DNA from: an uncultured Rhizobium sp. | Lineage (GTDB): Bacteria > Pseudomonadota > Alphaproteobacteria > Rhizobiales > Rhizobiaceae | Assembly (NCBI GenBank): GCA_945952415.1 | Contig: CAMFIF010000010.1 | Span: forward strand, 102,570-166,569 | Length of the DNA stretch: 64,000 bases | Reading direction: 5' to 3' | In this document: positions 36,486 to 45,298 of the stretch, one piece after another | Position numbering within the stretch: position 1 is the stretch's first letter | Layout: each line of letters opens with the position of its first letter | Notes under the pieces: generated by a model | Told to the model about the DNA's origin: nothing | Database searches by the model: none | Seen by the model: the letters and a program-made list of their open reading frames with translations, nothing else | Program-made: the position numbers and the translations under genes

Positions 36486-36987
36486 AGCCCAGGCGTCCAA
36501 CGGCGCCTGCGAACAGGAAATCCAGGCCGCGGCTGCCAAATACGGCATTCCAGAGGGCATTCTCTATTCGGTCGGTCTGACGGAAACCGGCCGGAAAGGG
36601 TCGTTGCATCCATTTGCGCTGAACGTCGAGGGCAAGGTCCTCTATCCGAGCAGCGAGAGGGAAGCCCTGTACGCTTTCCGTAAGGCGGAGGAAAGCGGGG
36701 CAAGGCTGATCGATCTGGGGTGCATGCAGATCAATCATTACTATCACGGCGAGCATTTTGCATCGGCGGCGCAAATGCTCGAACCTCGCCTAAACGTGGA
36801 ATACGCCGCAAGGTTCCTTAAAAATTTGCACGACAAACACGAAACCTGGACCATGGCGGTCGCCCGGTATCATGCTGGACCCAATAATGACCCGGCCCAG
36901 AAGCAGTATGTGTGCCGCGTGATCGCGAATCTCGTCGCCACCGGTTACGGCAACTGGACAGCCAATGCGCGGCAATTTTGCCAGTAG
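36397..36987 (+). CDS. Periplasmic lytic transglycosylase of the flagellar cluster
   Basis: 196 aa from the ATG at 36397, preceded by AGGAAAGGA; the track start at 36241 has no ribosome site. It overlaps the fliK end by 89 bp in another frame. Signal peptide to about residue 30, then an SLT-type domain: YGIPEGILYSVGLTETG contains the likely catalytic Glu, with DLGCMQINHYYH and VARYHAGPNN downstream. It presumably opens peptidoglycan for the rod, because the FlgJ-like protein at 48594 lacks a muramidase domain. Matches the orf before rem in Sinorhizobium. Confidence 0.87.
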   Translation: MAKLRRTSFGWKPAVLAALAALALGTSISEAQASNGACEQEIQAAAAKYGIPEGILYSVGLTETGRKGSLHPFALNVEGKVLYPSSEREALYAFRKAEESGARLIDLGCMQINHYYHGEHFASAAQMLEPRLNVEYAARFLKNLHDKHETWTMAVARYHAGPNNDPAQKQYVCRVIANLVATGYGNWTANARQFCQ

Positions 36988-37012
36988 ACAACACCTGAAG
37001 TTGTAATCGAGG

Positions 37013-37069
37013 CTTGCGCGAAACATGCGCCACATTCTGGCCAGAATGTGGAGGCAGTTTTTGCGCAAG
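37013..37069. promoter_or_regulatory. 57-bp nested dyad upstream of rem (candidate VisNR/Rem control region)
   Basis: A 20-bp perfect palindrome CACATTCTGGCCAGAATGTG (37031-37050) is flanked at equal distance by inverted CTTGCGCGAAAC (37013) and GTTTTTGCGCAAG (37057). The palindrome has the size and symmetry of a LuxR-family site; the flanks match the Rem-type element. A terminator role for the palindrome is possible because TTTTT follows 7 bp later. Confidence 0.6.
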
Positions 37070-37083
37070 ATAATTGTTACCCA
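37056..37083 (+). promoter_or_regulatory. Rem-type element facing rem
   Basis: AGTTTTTGCGCAAG-N10-CCCA: the upstream half agrees with the consensus, the TAG part does not. Could be an autoregulatory site rather than a core promoter. Confidence 0.45.
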
Positions 37084-37161
37084 ACGGTTAATTTTCCACT
37101 GGAATTTAGTGGGTCATGGTTAACAAGCCCACTACATATAGCCCAAATCGGCACCCAAATC

Positions 37162-37176
37162 TTAATCAACTATTAA
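37162..37176 (+). promoter_or_regulatory. CtrA-like box upstream of rem
   Basis: TTAA-tcaacta-TTAA, exact full box, 92 bp before the rem start. A further TTAAC lies at 37186. Confidence 0.5.
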
Positions 37177-37268
37177 TTCCAGCCATTAACTTCCATCAGT
37201 TGCTCAAGATTCGTCCGATTCGTACCTCTATGCATATCGAGGCACCACACTGATTCGGAGGCGGACGA

Positions 37269-37940
37269 ATGATCGTAGTGGTTGATGAGCGTGAGCTCGT
37301 GAAAGACGGATACACTTCTTTATTTGGTCGGGAGGGAATTCCCTCCACGGGGTTTGATCCCCGTGAATTCGGCGAGTGGGTCAACACCGCTGCCGATGGC
37401 GATATTGCGGCGGTTGAGGCCTTCCTGATTGGACAGGGCGAACGCATGTTCGAACTGCCGCGGGCCATCCGCGACCGGTCGATGGCACCCGTCATCGCGG
37501 TTTCGGACCAGCATTCGCTGGAAACCACGCTGGCCCTCTTCGACAGCGGCGTCGATGATGTGGTCCGCAAGCCGGTACATCCCCGGGAAATCATGGCCCG
37601 TGCGGCGGCCATCCGGCGGCGCCTGAAGGCGATCAGCAACTTCACCGACATTGGTCCCATCCGTGTCTTCTCCGACGGTCGCGATCCCGAGATCAACGGC
37701 GACGTCTTCCCGCTGCCGCGCCGCGAGCGCCGCATCCTGGAATATTTGGTCGCAAACCGCGGTCGTCGCGTGTCGAAGACCCAGATCTTCAATGCCATCT
37801 ACGGCATCTTCGACGACGAGGTCGAAGAGAACGTGGTCGAAAGCCACATCAGCAAGCTGCGCAAGAAGCTGCGCAAGAAGCTCGGTTTCGACCCGGTCGA
37901 TTCCAAGCGCTTCCTGGGCTACTGCATCGACTGGAGCTGA
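37269..37940 (+). CDS. rem: OmpR-family motility activator Rem
   Basis: 223 aa response-regulator-like activator that in Sinorhizobium links VisN/VisR to the class II flagellar genes. The receiver half has the acidic pair DE at residues 6 and 7 and the conserved Lys in VRKPVHP, but the place of the phosphorylated Asp is taken by Glu50 (IAAVEAFL), so it is probably not regulated by phosphorylation. The winged-helix DNA-binding half is intact ([35 protein letters not shown]). ATG at 37269 follows GGAGGCGG. Confidence 0.95.
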   Translation: MIVVVDERELVKDGYTSLFGREGIPSTGFDPREFGEWVNTAADGDIAAVEAFLIGQGERMFELPRAIRDRSMAPVIAVSDQHSLETTLALFDSGVDDVVRKPVHPREIMARAAAIRRRLKAISNFTDIGPIRVFSDGRDPEINGDVFPLPRRERRILEYLVANRGRRVSKTQIFNAIYGIFDDEVEENVVESHISKLRKKLRKKLGFDPVDSKRFLGYCIDWS

Positions 37941-37968
37941 TCGCTCCCCAAGAATTCCGAAAGACCGG

Positions 37969-38002
37969 AAACGCCGCGCCGAAAGCGCGGCGTTTTTCGT
38001 TT
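37969..38002 (+). terminator. Terminator of rem
   Basis: Perfect 11-bp stem AAACGCCGCGC/GCGCGGCGTTT with CGAAA loop, followed by TTTTTCGTTTT. Confidence 0.92.
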
Positions 38003-38063
38003 TGCCCGCCGCGCTGAGGCCGGCAACCTGTGATCGTCACCGAAAATAGGTGTCGGGACCCTA

Positions 38064-38091
38064 CAGTTTCGCGCAAGCTCATAAATATAGA
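38064..38091 (+). promoter_or_regulatory. Candidate Rem-type promoter of flgE1
   Basis: CAGTTTCGCGCAAG-N10-TAGA, ending 30 bp before the flgE1 ATG. Best example of the element. Confidence 0.65.
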
Positions 38092-38121
38092 TCTCTAAAT
38101 TATAAAAAAAGGAGATTATAA

Positions 38122-39411
38122 ATGAGCCTTACTGGAACCATGAATACTGCGGTGAGCGGCATGAATGCGCAATCCAGCCGCCTGAGCAGCATCAGCGACA
38201 ATATCGCCAATTCCGATACGATCGGCTACAAGCGTTCCAAGGTCAGCTTTTCCTCCTTCCTGCTGCCCAGCACCGGCGGTTCCTATGAATCGGGCAGTGT
38301 CGAATCGATCTTGGGCCGCGATGTCTCCGTGCAGGGCGAGCTCACCTCCAGCACCACTTCCTCCAACATCGCCATCAGCGGCGAAGGCTTCTTCGTGGTG
38401 CAGAGCATGCAGGGCCAGGAATTCCTAACCCGTGCGGGCGATTTCGAGATGGACAGCAATGGCGATCTCGTCAATTCCGCGGGCTTTGCGCTGCTCGGCT
38501 ATTCCTATGCCAAGGGCGTTCCGGCGAACCAGATCAACGGCCTCTCGGGCCTTGACCGCATCAACCTCAGGGACGAGCTCCCGCGCTCGGCGCCGACGAA
38601 GAATATCGGCTTCTCCTCGACGCTCGATGTGCGCAAGCCCCTGATCGACGCGACCGATCTGCCGCGCACCAACACGTCCACCGCCAAATATGATCACAAG
38701 ACCTCGGTGACTGCCTATGATTCCCTCGGCCGCGAGGTGCGCTACGATGTCTATTTCAGCAAGAAGAAGGAGGCCGCAGCCGGCCCTCCCGCCGTTGAAA
38801 TGGAATGGGACGTATCGATCTTTCGGGCGGACAAGGCCACCAATGGCGGTTTCCCTTATACGGGCGTGCCGACCAACAACAGCGCCACCTTCACCTTCGA
38901 CAGCCAGGGCAGTGTGACAAGCGCCGCGCCCAGCATCTCGATCACCGACAGCGTGACGGTACCGGCCCAGACCATCAAGTTCGATTTCTCCAAGCTCAAG
39001 GTCCAGGCAGCCGAGTTTACCCCCACGGAGAACAATGTGGATGGCCATGCCTCCTCCTGGGTTACCAAGGCCTCCATCGACAAGGACGGGATCGTCTATG
39101 CCGTCTATAGCGACGGCACCCGCGATCCACGCTTCCGCATCCCGCTTGCCAATGTCCAGAGCCCCGATCACCTGGAGGCGCTGAGCGGCAATGTCTTCCT
39201 GCCCACCCGCGAGTCCGGAACGACTTTTACCGGCTTTCCGGGGGAGGGGATCTTCGGCACCACCCTTTCCGGCAAGCTCGAGAAGTCCAATTCCGATCTC
39301 GCCTCCGAACTCACCGACATGATCCAGGCCCAGCGCAACTACACGGCCAATTCCAAGGCGTTCCAAACTGGTTCGGAGCTCATGGATGTGCTGATCAGCC
39401 TGAAACGATGA
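38122..39411 (+). CDS. flgE: Flagellar hook protein FlgE, first copy
   Basis: 429 aa. Strong AAAAGGAG ribosome site. N-terminus MSLTGTMNTAVSGMNAQSSR with the SDNIANSDTIGYKRSK rod/hook motif; C-terminus LASELTDMIQAQRNYTANSK. Full-length hook subunit. A second complete hook gene follows 315 bp downstream with its own promoter element. Which one builds the main hook is unknown. Confidence 0.93.
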   Translation: MSLTGTMNTAVSGMNAQSSRLSSISDNIANSDTIGYKRSKVSFSSFLLPSTGGSYESGSVESILGRDVSVQGELTSSTTSSNIAISGEGFFVVQSMQGQEFLTRAGDFEMDSNGDLVNSAGFALLGYSYAKGVPANQINGLSGLDRINLRDELPRSAPTKNIGFSSTLDVRKPLIDATDLPRTNTSTAKYDHKTSVTAYDSLGREVRYDVYFSKKKEAAAGPPAVEMEWDVSIFRADKATNGGFPYTGVPTNNSATFTFDSQGSVTSAAPSISITDSVTVPAQTIKFDFSKLKVQAAEFTPTENNVDGHASSWVTKASIDKDGIVYAVYSDGTRDPRFRIPLANVQSPDHLEALSGNVFLPTRESGTTFTGFPGEGIFGTTLSGKLEKSNSDLASELTDMIQAQRNYTANSKAFQTGSELMDVLISLKR

Positions 39412-39424
39412 TTCACCATGAATG

Positions 39425-39443
39425 GAAACAGCAAGGCTGTTTC
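39425..39443 (+). terminator. Possible terminator or attenuator between the hook genes
   Basis: GAAACAGC-aag-GCTGTTTC, a perfect 8-bp stem 14 bp after the flgE1 stop, but without a T run. Confidence 0.4.
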
Positions 39444-39667
39444 AACTGAATGATGTCCAACCGGGCCAATTTTCAACATGAGGTTTGAATAAATGCGCTC
39501 ATTTTTGACCACGCCGGAAACAGGGCGACAGGGACGGGGAAAAACCCGTTATCTACCTGAAATGCCTTGGCTTTCTGAAGGTGCCCTACGGTTTTCCGCA
39601 AGGGCTGTGGCGGGGTTGGATATATCAAATTTCATACATATTAGATCTAAATCACAGTTATATCATA

Positions 39668-39695
39668 CAGCTTCACGCAAGGCCCGTCCCATAGT
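39668..39695 (+). promoter_or_regulatory. Candidate Rem-type promoter of the second hook gene
   Basis: CAGCTTCACGCAAG-N10-TAGT, ending 31 bp before the ATG at 39727, the same spacing as for flgE1 and flgB. Confidence 0.62.
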
Positions 39696-39726
39696 CTCGC
39701 CTCCATTAGGAAAGCGAGGAATTGAG

Positions 39727-41022
39727 ATGAGCCTCTTTGGAACGATGAAGACAGCCGTTTCCGGCATGAATGCGCAGTCCAACCGGCTGGGCACCGTTGG
39801 CGACAATATCGCCAATGCGGACACGACGGCTTATAAGAAGGCATCGGTGCAGTTCTCTTCCCTGGTCCTGCCTTCGACTGCCGGCACCTATACCTCGGGC
39901 GGTATCAACTCGAATGTGCGCTACAGTGTATCCGAGCAGGGCAATCTGAAGTTTACCTCCTCCGCCTCCGATCTGGCGATCAACGGAAACGGCTTCTTCG
40001 TGGTGAACAACCCGGCGGGCACGCCCTTCCTGACTCGCGCCGGTTCCTTCGTGGTGGATGACAGCGGCAACCTGGTCAATGCGGCCGGTTACACGCTTCT
40101 GGGTTACTCCTTCGGTTCTGGCGCTCCGGCCGCGGTGGTGAACGGTTTTGACGGACTTGAGCCGATCAACCTCTCCTCCAACACGCTGACGGCAAAGGCC
40201 TCGAAGAACGGCACCTTTGCCGCGAACCTTGATGCCCGCAAGCCGGTCGTTCCGGCAGCAAATCTGCCGGGCGCCAATGCCGCCACAGCCACCTATTCGC
40301 ACAAGAGCTCACTGGTCGCCTATAATGCGGTCGGTAGCGAAGTGATCTATGACTTCTACTACACGAAAGTGTCGGATCCCGTGACCGGTCCCCCGGCCGT
40401 CGGCGCCAAGTGGCAGATCTCGGTCTACCGCAAGGACCAGGCCAGTGCCGGCACCGGCTTCCCCTATGCGGCTTCCCCCGTTGGCAACACGGTCACGCTT
40501 GAATTCGATGCCACCACCGGCAAGGTGACGGGTCCGACCAAGAGCATGTCCTTCACCGACAATGTCGGCGTGCCGCCGCAGACCATCAATATCGATTTCT
40601 CCGACATGACCCAGCTCGCCTACGACTTCACGTCGAACAAGGCGACGGTCGACGGCAACAAGGCGGCCGCGGTGAAGAGCGTTTCCATCGACAAGGACGG
40701 CACGGTTTACGCCGTCTATGACGACGGTTCCCGCGATCCCCGTTATCGCATCGCGCTCGCCACGGTGCAGAGCCCCGACAATCTCATCCTGCAGAACGGC
40801 AACGTCTACAGCCAGAGCGGTGACTCCGGCGTGGTTCGTACCGGTTTCCCGGGTGAGGGCAATTTTGGCCAGACCATCTCCGGCGCACTCGAGGACTCCA
40901 ATGTCGACATGGCATCGGAACTCACGGAAATGGTGCAGGCACAGCGCAGCTACACGGCCAACTCCAAGGTCTTCCAGACCGGGGCTGACCTGATGGACGT
41001 GCTGATCAACCTCAAGAGATAA
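39727..41022 (+). CDS. flgE: Flagellar hook protein FlgE, second copy
   Basis: 431 aa from the ATG at 39727 (MSLFGTMKTAVSGMNAQSNR); the track start at 39493 reads through the promoter region. Same architecture as the first copy, with GDNIANADTTAYKKAS and MASELTEMVQAQRSYTANSK. The copies are diverged throughout, including silent sites, so the duplication is old. This one leads directly into flgK and flgL and is therefore the positional equivalent of the single flgE of Sinorhizobium. Confidence 0.93.
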   Translation: MSLFGTMKTAVSGMNAQSNRLGTVGDNIANADTTAYKKASVQFSSLVLPSTAGTYTSGGINSNVRYSVSEQGNLKFTSSASDLAINGNGFFVVNNPAGTPFLTRAGSFVVDDSGNLVNAAGYTLLGYSFGSGAPAAVVNGFDGLEPINLSSNTLTAKASKNGTFAANLDARKPVVPAANLPGANAATATYSHKSSLVAYNAVGSEVIYDFYYTKVSDPVTGPPAVGAKWQISVYRKDQASAGTGFPYAASPVGNTVTLEFDATTGKVTGPTKSMSFTDNVGVPPQTINIDFSDMTQLAYDFTSNKATVDGNKAAAVKSVSIDKDGTVYAVYDDGSRDPRYRIALATVQSPDNLILQNGNVYSQSGDSGVVRTGFPGEGNFGQTISGALEDSNVDMASELTEMVQAQRSYTANSKVFQTGADLMDVLINLKR

Positions 41023-41045
41023 CTGATCCAGTAAGGTAAGGTTCA

Positions 41046-42503
41046 ATGACACTTTCGGCGGCGTTCAATACCGTACAGTCCATGTTGGGTAATCACGGCA
41101 CCAAGACGGACGTGATCACCAACAACGTGGCGAACGAGCAAAACGCTGATTATTCGCGAAGGATTGCGACGACGCAGACCTCTCTTTACGGAGGGGCCTA
41201 TGTCACGATCGAGCGGGCGCAGGATTATGCCCTCCTGCGCCAGGCGCTGACGGCGACCAGCCAGGACAGCGCCCAGAGCGCCTTGACCTCGGGGCTGAAG
41301 AAGATCAGCGACATCTTCGGCGGCAACGATCAGCCCTTCGCGCCGAGCACCTACCTCAACAGTCTCTACAAGAGTCTGTCGGACTACGCGGCCAAGCCGT
41401 CCGACACCACCCTTGCCGCCGCGGCGGTTAGCAAGGCCCAGGACGTCGCCCGTTCGCTGAACGATGCCACGGCCGAAGTCCAGCGCATCCGCGGCGAAGC
41501 CGACCAGCAGATCGAACTCAGCGTCCAGAGCCTCAACGATCTCCTGAAGCAGTTCCAGGTCGCAAATGATGCGGTGAAGTCGGCAACCGCGTCCGGAACC
41601 GATGCCAACAACGCGATGGACGTGCGCGAAGGCCTGCTGAAGAAGATCTCGGAAATCGTCGGCGTCAACGTGCTTCGCCGCGAGCCCAACGATCTTGTTC
41701 TCTATACCAACGAGGGCACCACCCTTTTCGAAGCATCGCCCCGCGCCGTCACCTTCTCCCGCACGCTGGCCTACGGTCCGACGACGGTCGGCAGCGGCAT
41801 CAAGATCGATGGTGTGCCGGTGCAGGCCGGAACCGGATCGGATACCACCGCCCGTGGCAAGCTCGGCGCGCTGCTGCAGCTGCGCGACCAGGTGACCCCC
41901 ACCTTCCAGAAGCAGCTCGATGAAGTCGCCCGCGGCCTCATCCAGGTCTTTGCCGAAAACAATGGTGCCACCCCGGCGGTCTACAAGGCCGGCCTCTTCA
42001 CCGATGGCACGGCGACGGTGCCGACCGCTGGTACCGTGGTGCCCGGGCTTGCCTCGCTGATCATGGTGAACCCGGCCGTCATCCCGGCGCAGGGCGGCAC
42101 GCCGAGCAAGCTTCGCGATGGCTCCATCAATGGCGCGGCCTACAACAAGAACACCGCCAACAATGCGAGCTTCTCGACCGTGCTGCAGGGCTATGCGACC
42201 GGCATGAGCACGCCGATTGTCTTTGACGGCACCGCGCAGCTCGATGCCAGCGCCACGCTGCTCGCCTACTCCACCAAATCCGTCGGCTGGCTGGAAGCCC
42301 AGCGGAGCTCCGCCGATACGGCAGCCACCAACAAGAGCGCGCTGAAGACCCATGCGACCGAAGCCTATTCCAACGCCACGGGTGTGACGCTCGACGATGA
42401 AATGGCGCTCTCGCTGGACCTTCAGCAGTCCTACAAGGCCACGTCCCAGATCCTCAACGCAATCGATGAAATGCTCAAATCCCTCCTGAACGCAGTAGGT
42501 TAA
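41046..42503 (+). CDS. flgK: Hook-filament junction protein FlgK
   Basis: 485 aa. Begins MTLSAAFNTVQSMLGNHGTK with NNVANEQNADYSRRI, the hook-associated-protein form of the rod motif; C-terminus TLDDEMALSLDLQQSYKATS. First junction protein between hook and filament. Follows flgE2 by 23 bp and flgL by 3 bp. Confidence 0.95.
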   Translation: MTLSAAFNTVQSMLGNHGTKTDVITNNVANEQNADYSRRIATTQTSLYGGAYVTIERAQDYALLRQALTATSQDSAQSALTSGLKKISDIFGGNDQPFAPSTYLNSLYKSLSDYAAKPSDTTLAAAAVSKAQDVARSLNDATAEVQRIRGEADQQIELSVQSLNDLLKQFQVANDAVKSATASGTDANNAMDVREGLLKKISEIVGVNVLRREPNDLVLYTNEGTTLFEASPRAVTFSRTLAYGPTTVGSGIKIDGVPVQAGTGSDTTARGKLGALLQLRDQVTPTFQKQLDEVARGLIQVFAENNGATPAVYKAGLFTDGTATVPTAGTVVPGLASLIMVNPAVIPAQGGTPSKLRDGSINGAAYNKNTANNASFSTVLQGYATGMSTPIVFDGTAQLDASATLLAYSTKSVGWLEAQRSSADTAATNKSALKTHATEAYSNATGVTLDDEMALSLDLQQSYKATSQILNAIDEMLKSLLNAVG

Positions 42504-42506
42504 GTC

Positions 42507-43562
42507 ATGACGACGATGAAGATTTCCAGCTTGTCCCTGCAGAATTCCCTGCGGTATATGGCGATGTCGACCCAGTCCGACCTCACCAAGGCGCGACGCG
42601 AAGTGACAACCGGCACATTCGACGATTACGGCCTTTCGCTCGGCGCCCACATGACGCGCAGCGTGGACCTGACCGGCGAACTGGCCCGGCTGGAAAATCT
42701 GAAAGACACCAACTCCATCGTCACCCAGCGCCTTGAGGCCTCCCAGTCATCGCTGGCCCAGGTCTCGAAGAATGCGCAGACCATCCTCAATTCGCTCGTC
42801 TCCCTGTCGGGCAATGTGGACGCGACCAGCATCAAGACCACGACCGATACCATCAAGAGCGCCTTTACCGCGGTGACGAGCGCCGCCAACATGTCGCTGA
42901 ACGGCGAATATCTTTTCTCCGGCATCAATTCCGACGTGAAGCCGCTGACCGACTATGCCGATCCGGCCTCTCCCGCCAAGACGGCCTATGATACGGCGCT
43001 CAATACGTTCCTCGGGGCGCAGGTCCCGGCACTGACGAGCGTGACGCAGATGAGCGCGGCCCAGATGACCGATTTCATCACCAACACGCTGACGCCCATG
43101 TTCACGGGCACGGACTGGACCACCAACTGGTCCAGCGCCACCGACCAGAACATGACCACCCGCGTCAACCGCAACGAAATCATCGAGACGTCTACAAACA
43201 CCAATTCGACCGGCATGCGGCAGATCGCCCTTGCCATGGTCATCTCGACCGAACTGCTGAGCAAGAACCTGCCGACCGACGCACGGCAGGTAGCCTCGAA
43301 GGCGGCCATCGACGCCGTCGGCCAGGGCATTGCCGGAATTGACCTCCAGCGGGGCCAGCTTGGCCTGTCGCAAGCGCGGGTCAAGGAAGCTGATGCAAAT
43401 CTGGATGCCCAGCGAACCATCATCGAAACCCACATTTCGGACCTGGTGAGCGTGGATCCCTATGAAGCCTCGACCCGCGTGAAGAACCTGGAGACCTTGC
43501 TCCAGACCGCCTACTCGCTGACCTCGAAACTTCATCAGTTGAGCCTCGTGAACTTCCTCTGA
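42507..43562 (+). CDS. flgL: Hook-filament junction protein FlgL
   Basis: 351 aa. Flagellin-like ends: ISSLSLQNSLRYMAMSTQSD at the N-terminus and ASTRVKNLETLLQTAYSLTS at the C-terminus. Second junction protein, the foundation of the filament. Start is the ATG at 42507 or the one at 42516. Three bases after flgK, 37 bp before flaF. Confidence 0.94.
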   Translation: MTTMKISSLSLQNSLRYMAMSTQSDLTKARREVTTGTFDDYGLSLGAHMTRSVDLTGELARLENLKDTNSIVTQRLEASQSSLAQVSKNAQTILNSLVSLSGNVDATSIKTTTDTIKSAFTAVTSAANMSLNGEYLFSGINSDVKPLTDYADPASPAKTAYDTALNTFLGAQVPALTSVTQMSAAQMTDFITNTLTPMFTGTDWTTNWSSATDQNMTTRVNRNEIIETSTNTNSTGMRQIALAMVISTELLSKNLPTDARQVASKAAIDAVGQGIAGIDLQRGQLGLSQARVKEADANLDAQRTIIETHISDLVSVDPYEASTRVKNLETLLQTAYSLTSKLHQLSLVNFL

Positions 43563-43599
43563 TGATTTGAGGAACAACGTGAACATGAAGGATGCATGA

Positions 43600-43947
43600 A
43601 TGTATCAGTTTTCATATGCCGAAATCATGGAAGACGGCGTCGCCGACGCCAAGGATCGTGAGCGGCAGGTACTCACCCGATCCATAGAAATGCTCGAGGC
43701 AGCTCGCAATGCCGGCGGTTACCAGCGGGAAGCGATCGATGCACTCTTCTATACGCGGCGGATCTGGATCCGGTTCATCGAGGACTTGAAACAGCCGGAA
43801 AACCAGCTCGACGTGGAGTTGAGGGCCAACCTCATCTCAATCGCCATCTGGATATTGAAAGAATGCGACCGGATCAGACGCCGGGAGTCGGACAATTTCC
43901 AGGGAATCATCGACATTACAACCATCATCAGGGATGGACTTAAATGA
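43600..43947 (+). CDS. flaF: Flagellin synthesis regulator FlaF
   Basis: 115 aa, all-helical small protein with the FlaF pattern ([40 protein letters not shown]). In Caulobacter and Brucella FlaF is needed for flagellin synthesis and opposes FlbT. Overlaps flbT by 4 bp. Relevant to the structured flagellin leaders in this window. Confidence 0.94.
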   Translation: MYQFSYAEIMEDGVADAKDRERQVLTRSIEMLEAARNAGGYQREAIDALFYTRRIWIRFIEDLKQPENQLDVELRANLISIAIWILKECDRIRRRESDNFQGIIDITTIIRDGLK

Positions 43948-44393
43948 AAAGCACTCTGCGCATCTCTCTCAAATCCGGCGAACGCATCTTCATCAACGGT
44001 GCCGTGCTCCGCGTCGACCGCAAGGTGGCGCTGGAATTCCTGAATGACGTGACCTTCCTTCTCGAGAACCACGTTCTCCAGCCGGAAGACGCCAACACGC
44101 CTCTGCGTCAGCTCTACTTCATCGCCCAGATGATGCTGATCAACCCGGAAGGCGCCGAACAGTCCATGGCCATGTTCCGCAAGTCGGTGATCATGCTCCT
44201 GAACTGCTTCAAGAACGAGGAAGTTCTGGCTGAACTGAAGCGCATCGACGGTCTCGTGACCTCCGGTCGCGCCTTCGACGCCCTGAAGGCCATCCGAGGC
44301 CTCTACCCGATCGAGGACCAGATCCTGAACAATCAGGAAATGAGCCCGGCAACGATCGAGGAAATCCGCCGGGAGATCGCACCATGGCGGTAA
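43944..44393 (+). CDS. flbT: Flagellin mRNA regulator FlbT
   Basis: 149 aa ([40 protein letters not shown]). In Caulobacter FlbT binds the 5' leader of flagellin mRNA and controls its translation and decay. It is the natural candidate reader of the paired leaders before fla1 to fla9. Overlaps flaF by 4 bp and flgD by 10 bp. Confidence 0.95.
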   Translation: MKSTLRISLKSGERIFINGAVLRVDRKVALEFLNDVTFLLENHVLQPEDANTPLRQLYFIAQMMLINPEGAEQSMAMFRKSVIMLLNCFKNEEVLAELKRIDGLVTSGRAFDALKAIRGLYPIEDQILNNQEMSPATIEEIRREIAPWR

Positions 44394-44797
44394 GCGGCGT
44401 CAACGGCGTCAACAACGCCGCCAGCGGCACGCAGACCAACAAGTCGGCGAAGGAGAGCGCGTCGCTCAACTACAACGCCTTCCTGAAGCTGCTGATTGCC
44501 CAGATCAAGTCCCAGGATCCCACCGATCCGATGAAGGCGTCCGACCAGATCGCCCAGCTTGCCACCTTCAGCCAGGTGGAGCAGTCGATCAAGATGAACA
44601 CGAATCTGGAAAGTCTCATCCAGGCGCAGGGCATCGGCCAGGCAAGCTCGCTCATCGGCAAGACCGTCACCAGTTCTGATGGCGGGACGAGCGGGATCGT
44701 CAAGGAAGTCCGCATTGCCTCCAACGGCGTGGTTGCCACCACCACCGATGGCAAGGACATCAAGATCGAATCAGGTATAAAGGTTAAGGGCTCGTGA
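44384..44797 (+). CDS. flgD: Hook cap protein FlgD
   Basis: 137 aa, short as usual for rhizobial FlgD, which lacks most of the C-terminal FLIG-like part. The conserved core is [20 protein letters not shown] followed by [20 protein letters not shown]. Scaffold for hook polymerisation. Starts inside flbT. Confidence 0.94.
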   Translation: MAVSGVNGVNNAASGTQTNKSAKESASLNYNAFLKLLIAQIKSQDPTDPMKASDQIAQLATFSQVEQSIKMNTNLESLIQAQGIGQASSLIGKTVTSSDGGTSGIVKEVRIASNGVVATTTDGKDIKIESGIKVKGS

Positions 44798-44845
44798 AGT
44801 CCTTGCAGGCCGCCCACCGGCGGCTCCCGGAGAAGGCATGATGCC

Positions 44846-45112
44846 ATGAATGAAGCCGATGCGCTCGATATCGTCCAGGCAGCCGTCTGGACCGTACTCG
44901 TCTCCGCGGGGCCCGCAGTGGGTGCAGCCATGGTCGTGGGGCTTGTCATCGCCCTCATCCAGGCGCTCACCCAGGTGCAGGAAGTAACCCTCACCTTCGT
45001 GCCGAAGATCGTTGCGGTGATGATCACCGTTGGCATATCGGCGCCCTTTGTCGGCGGACAGATCTCCCTGTTCACCAACATGGTCTTTTCCCGGGTCCAG
45101 TCCGGATTCTGA
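44846..45112 (+). CDS. fliQ: Flagellar export gate protein FliQ
   Basis: 88 aa with two membrane helices (TVLVSAGPAVGAAMVVGLVI and IVAVMITVGISAPFVGGQIS) and ALIQALTQVQEVTLTFVPKI between them, the FliQ signature. Part of the FliPQR export pore. Confidence 0.95.
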   Translation: MNEADALDIVQAAVWTVLVSAGPAVGAAMVVGLVIALIQALTQVQEVTLTFVPKIVAVMITVGISAPFVGGQISLFTNMVFSRVQSGF

Positions 45113-45196
45113 CAGTTTTTGATCGGTGCGGATGCGGCAGGTTCGCCTCGCCGCCGTTCCGCCGTTTTCGTCTTTTCGGGCAGGTCCCGGCTCAGC

Positions 45197-45224
45197 CATC
45201 CTCGCACAAGCTTCGCAGGCTAGC
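45197..45224 (+). promoter_or_regulatory. Candidate Rem-type promoter of the flhA operon
   Basis: CATCCTCGCACAAG-N10-TAGC; the first 14 bases equal the element at 31607. About 75 bp before the flhA start. Confidence 0.58.
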
Positions 45225-45298
45225 ACATCATCGAACGGGATGTGTGTGCCGGTCTTGCCGGTCGCGCATCTGCCTCTCATGAAGAGATGGAAACGGAC

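Noticed and set aside
44384-44797. FlgD as a truncated gene
   Set aside because: 137 aa is short compared with enteric FlgD, but the core is complete and short forms are normal in rhizobia.
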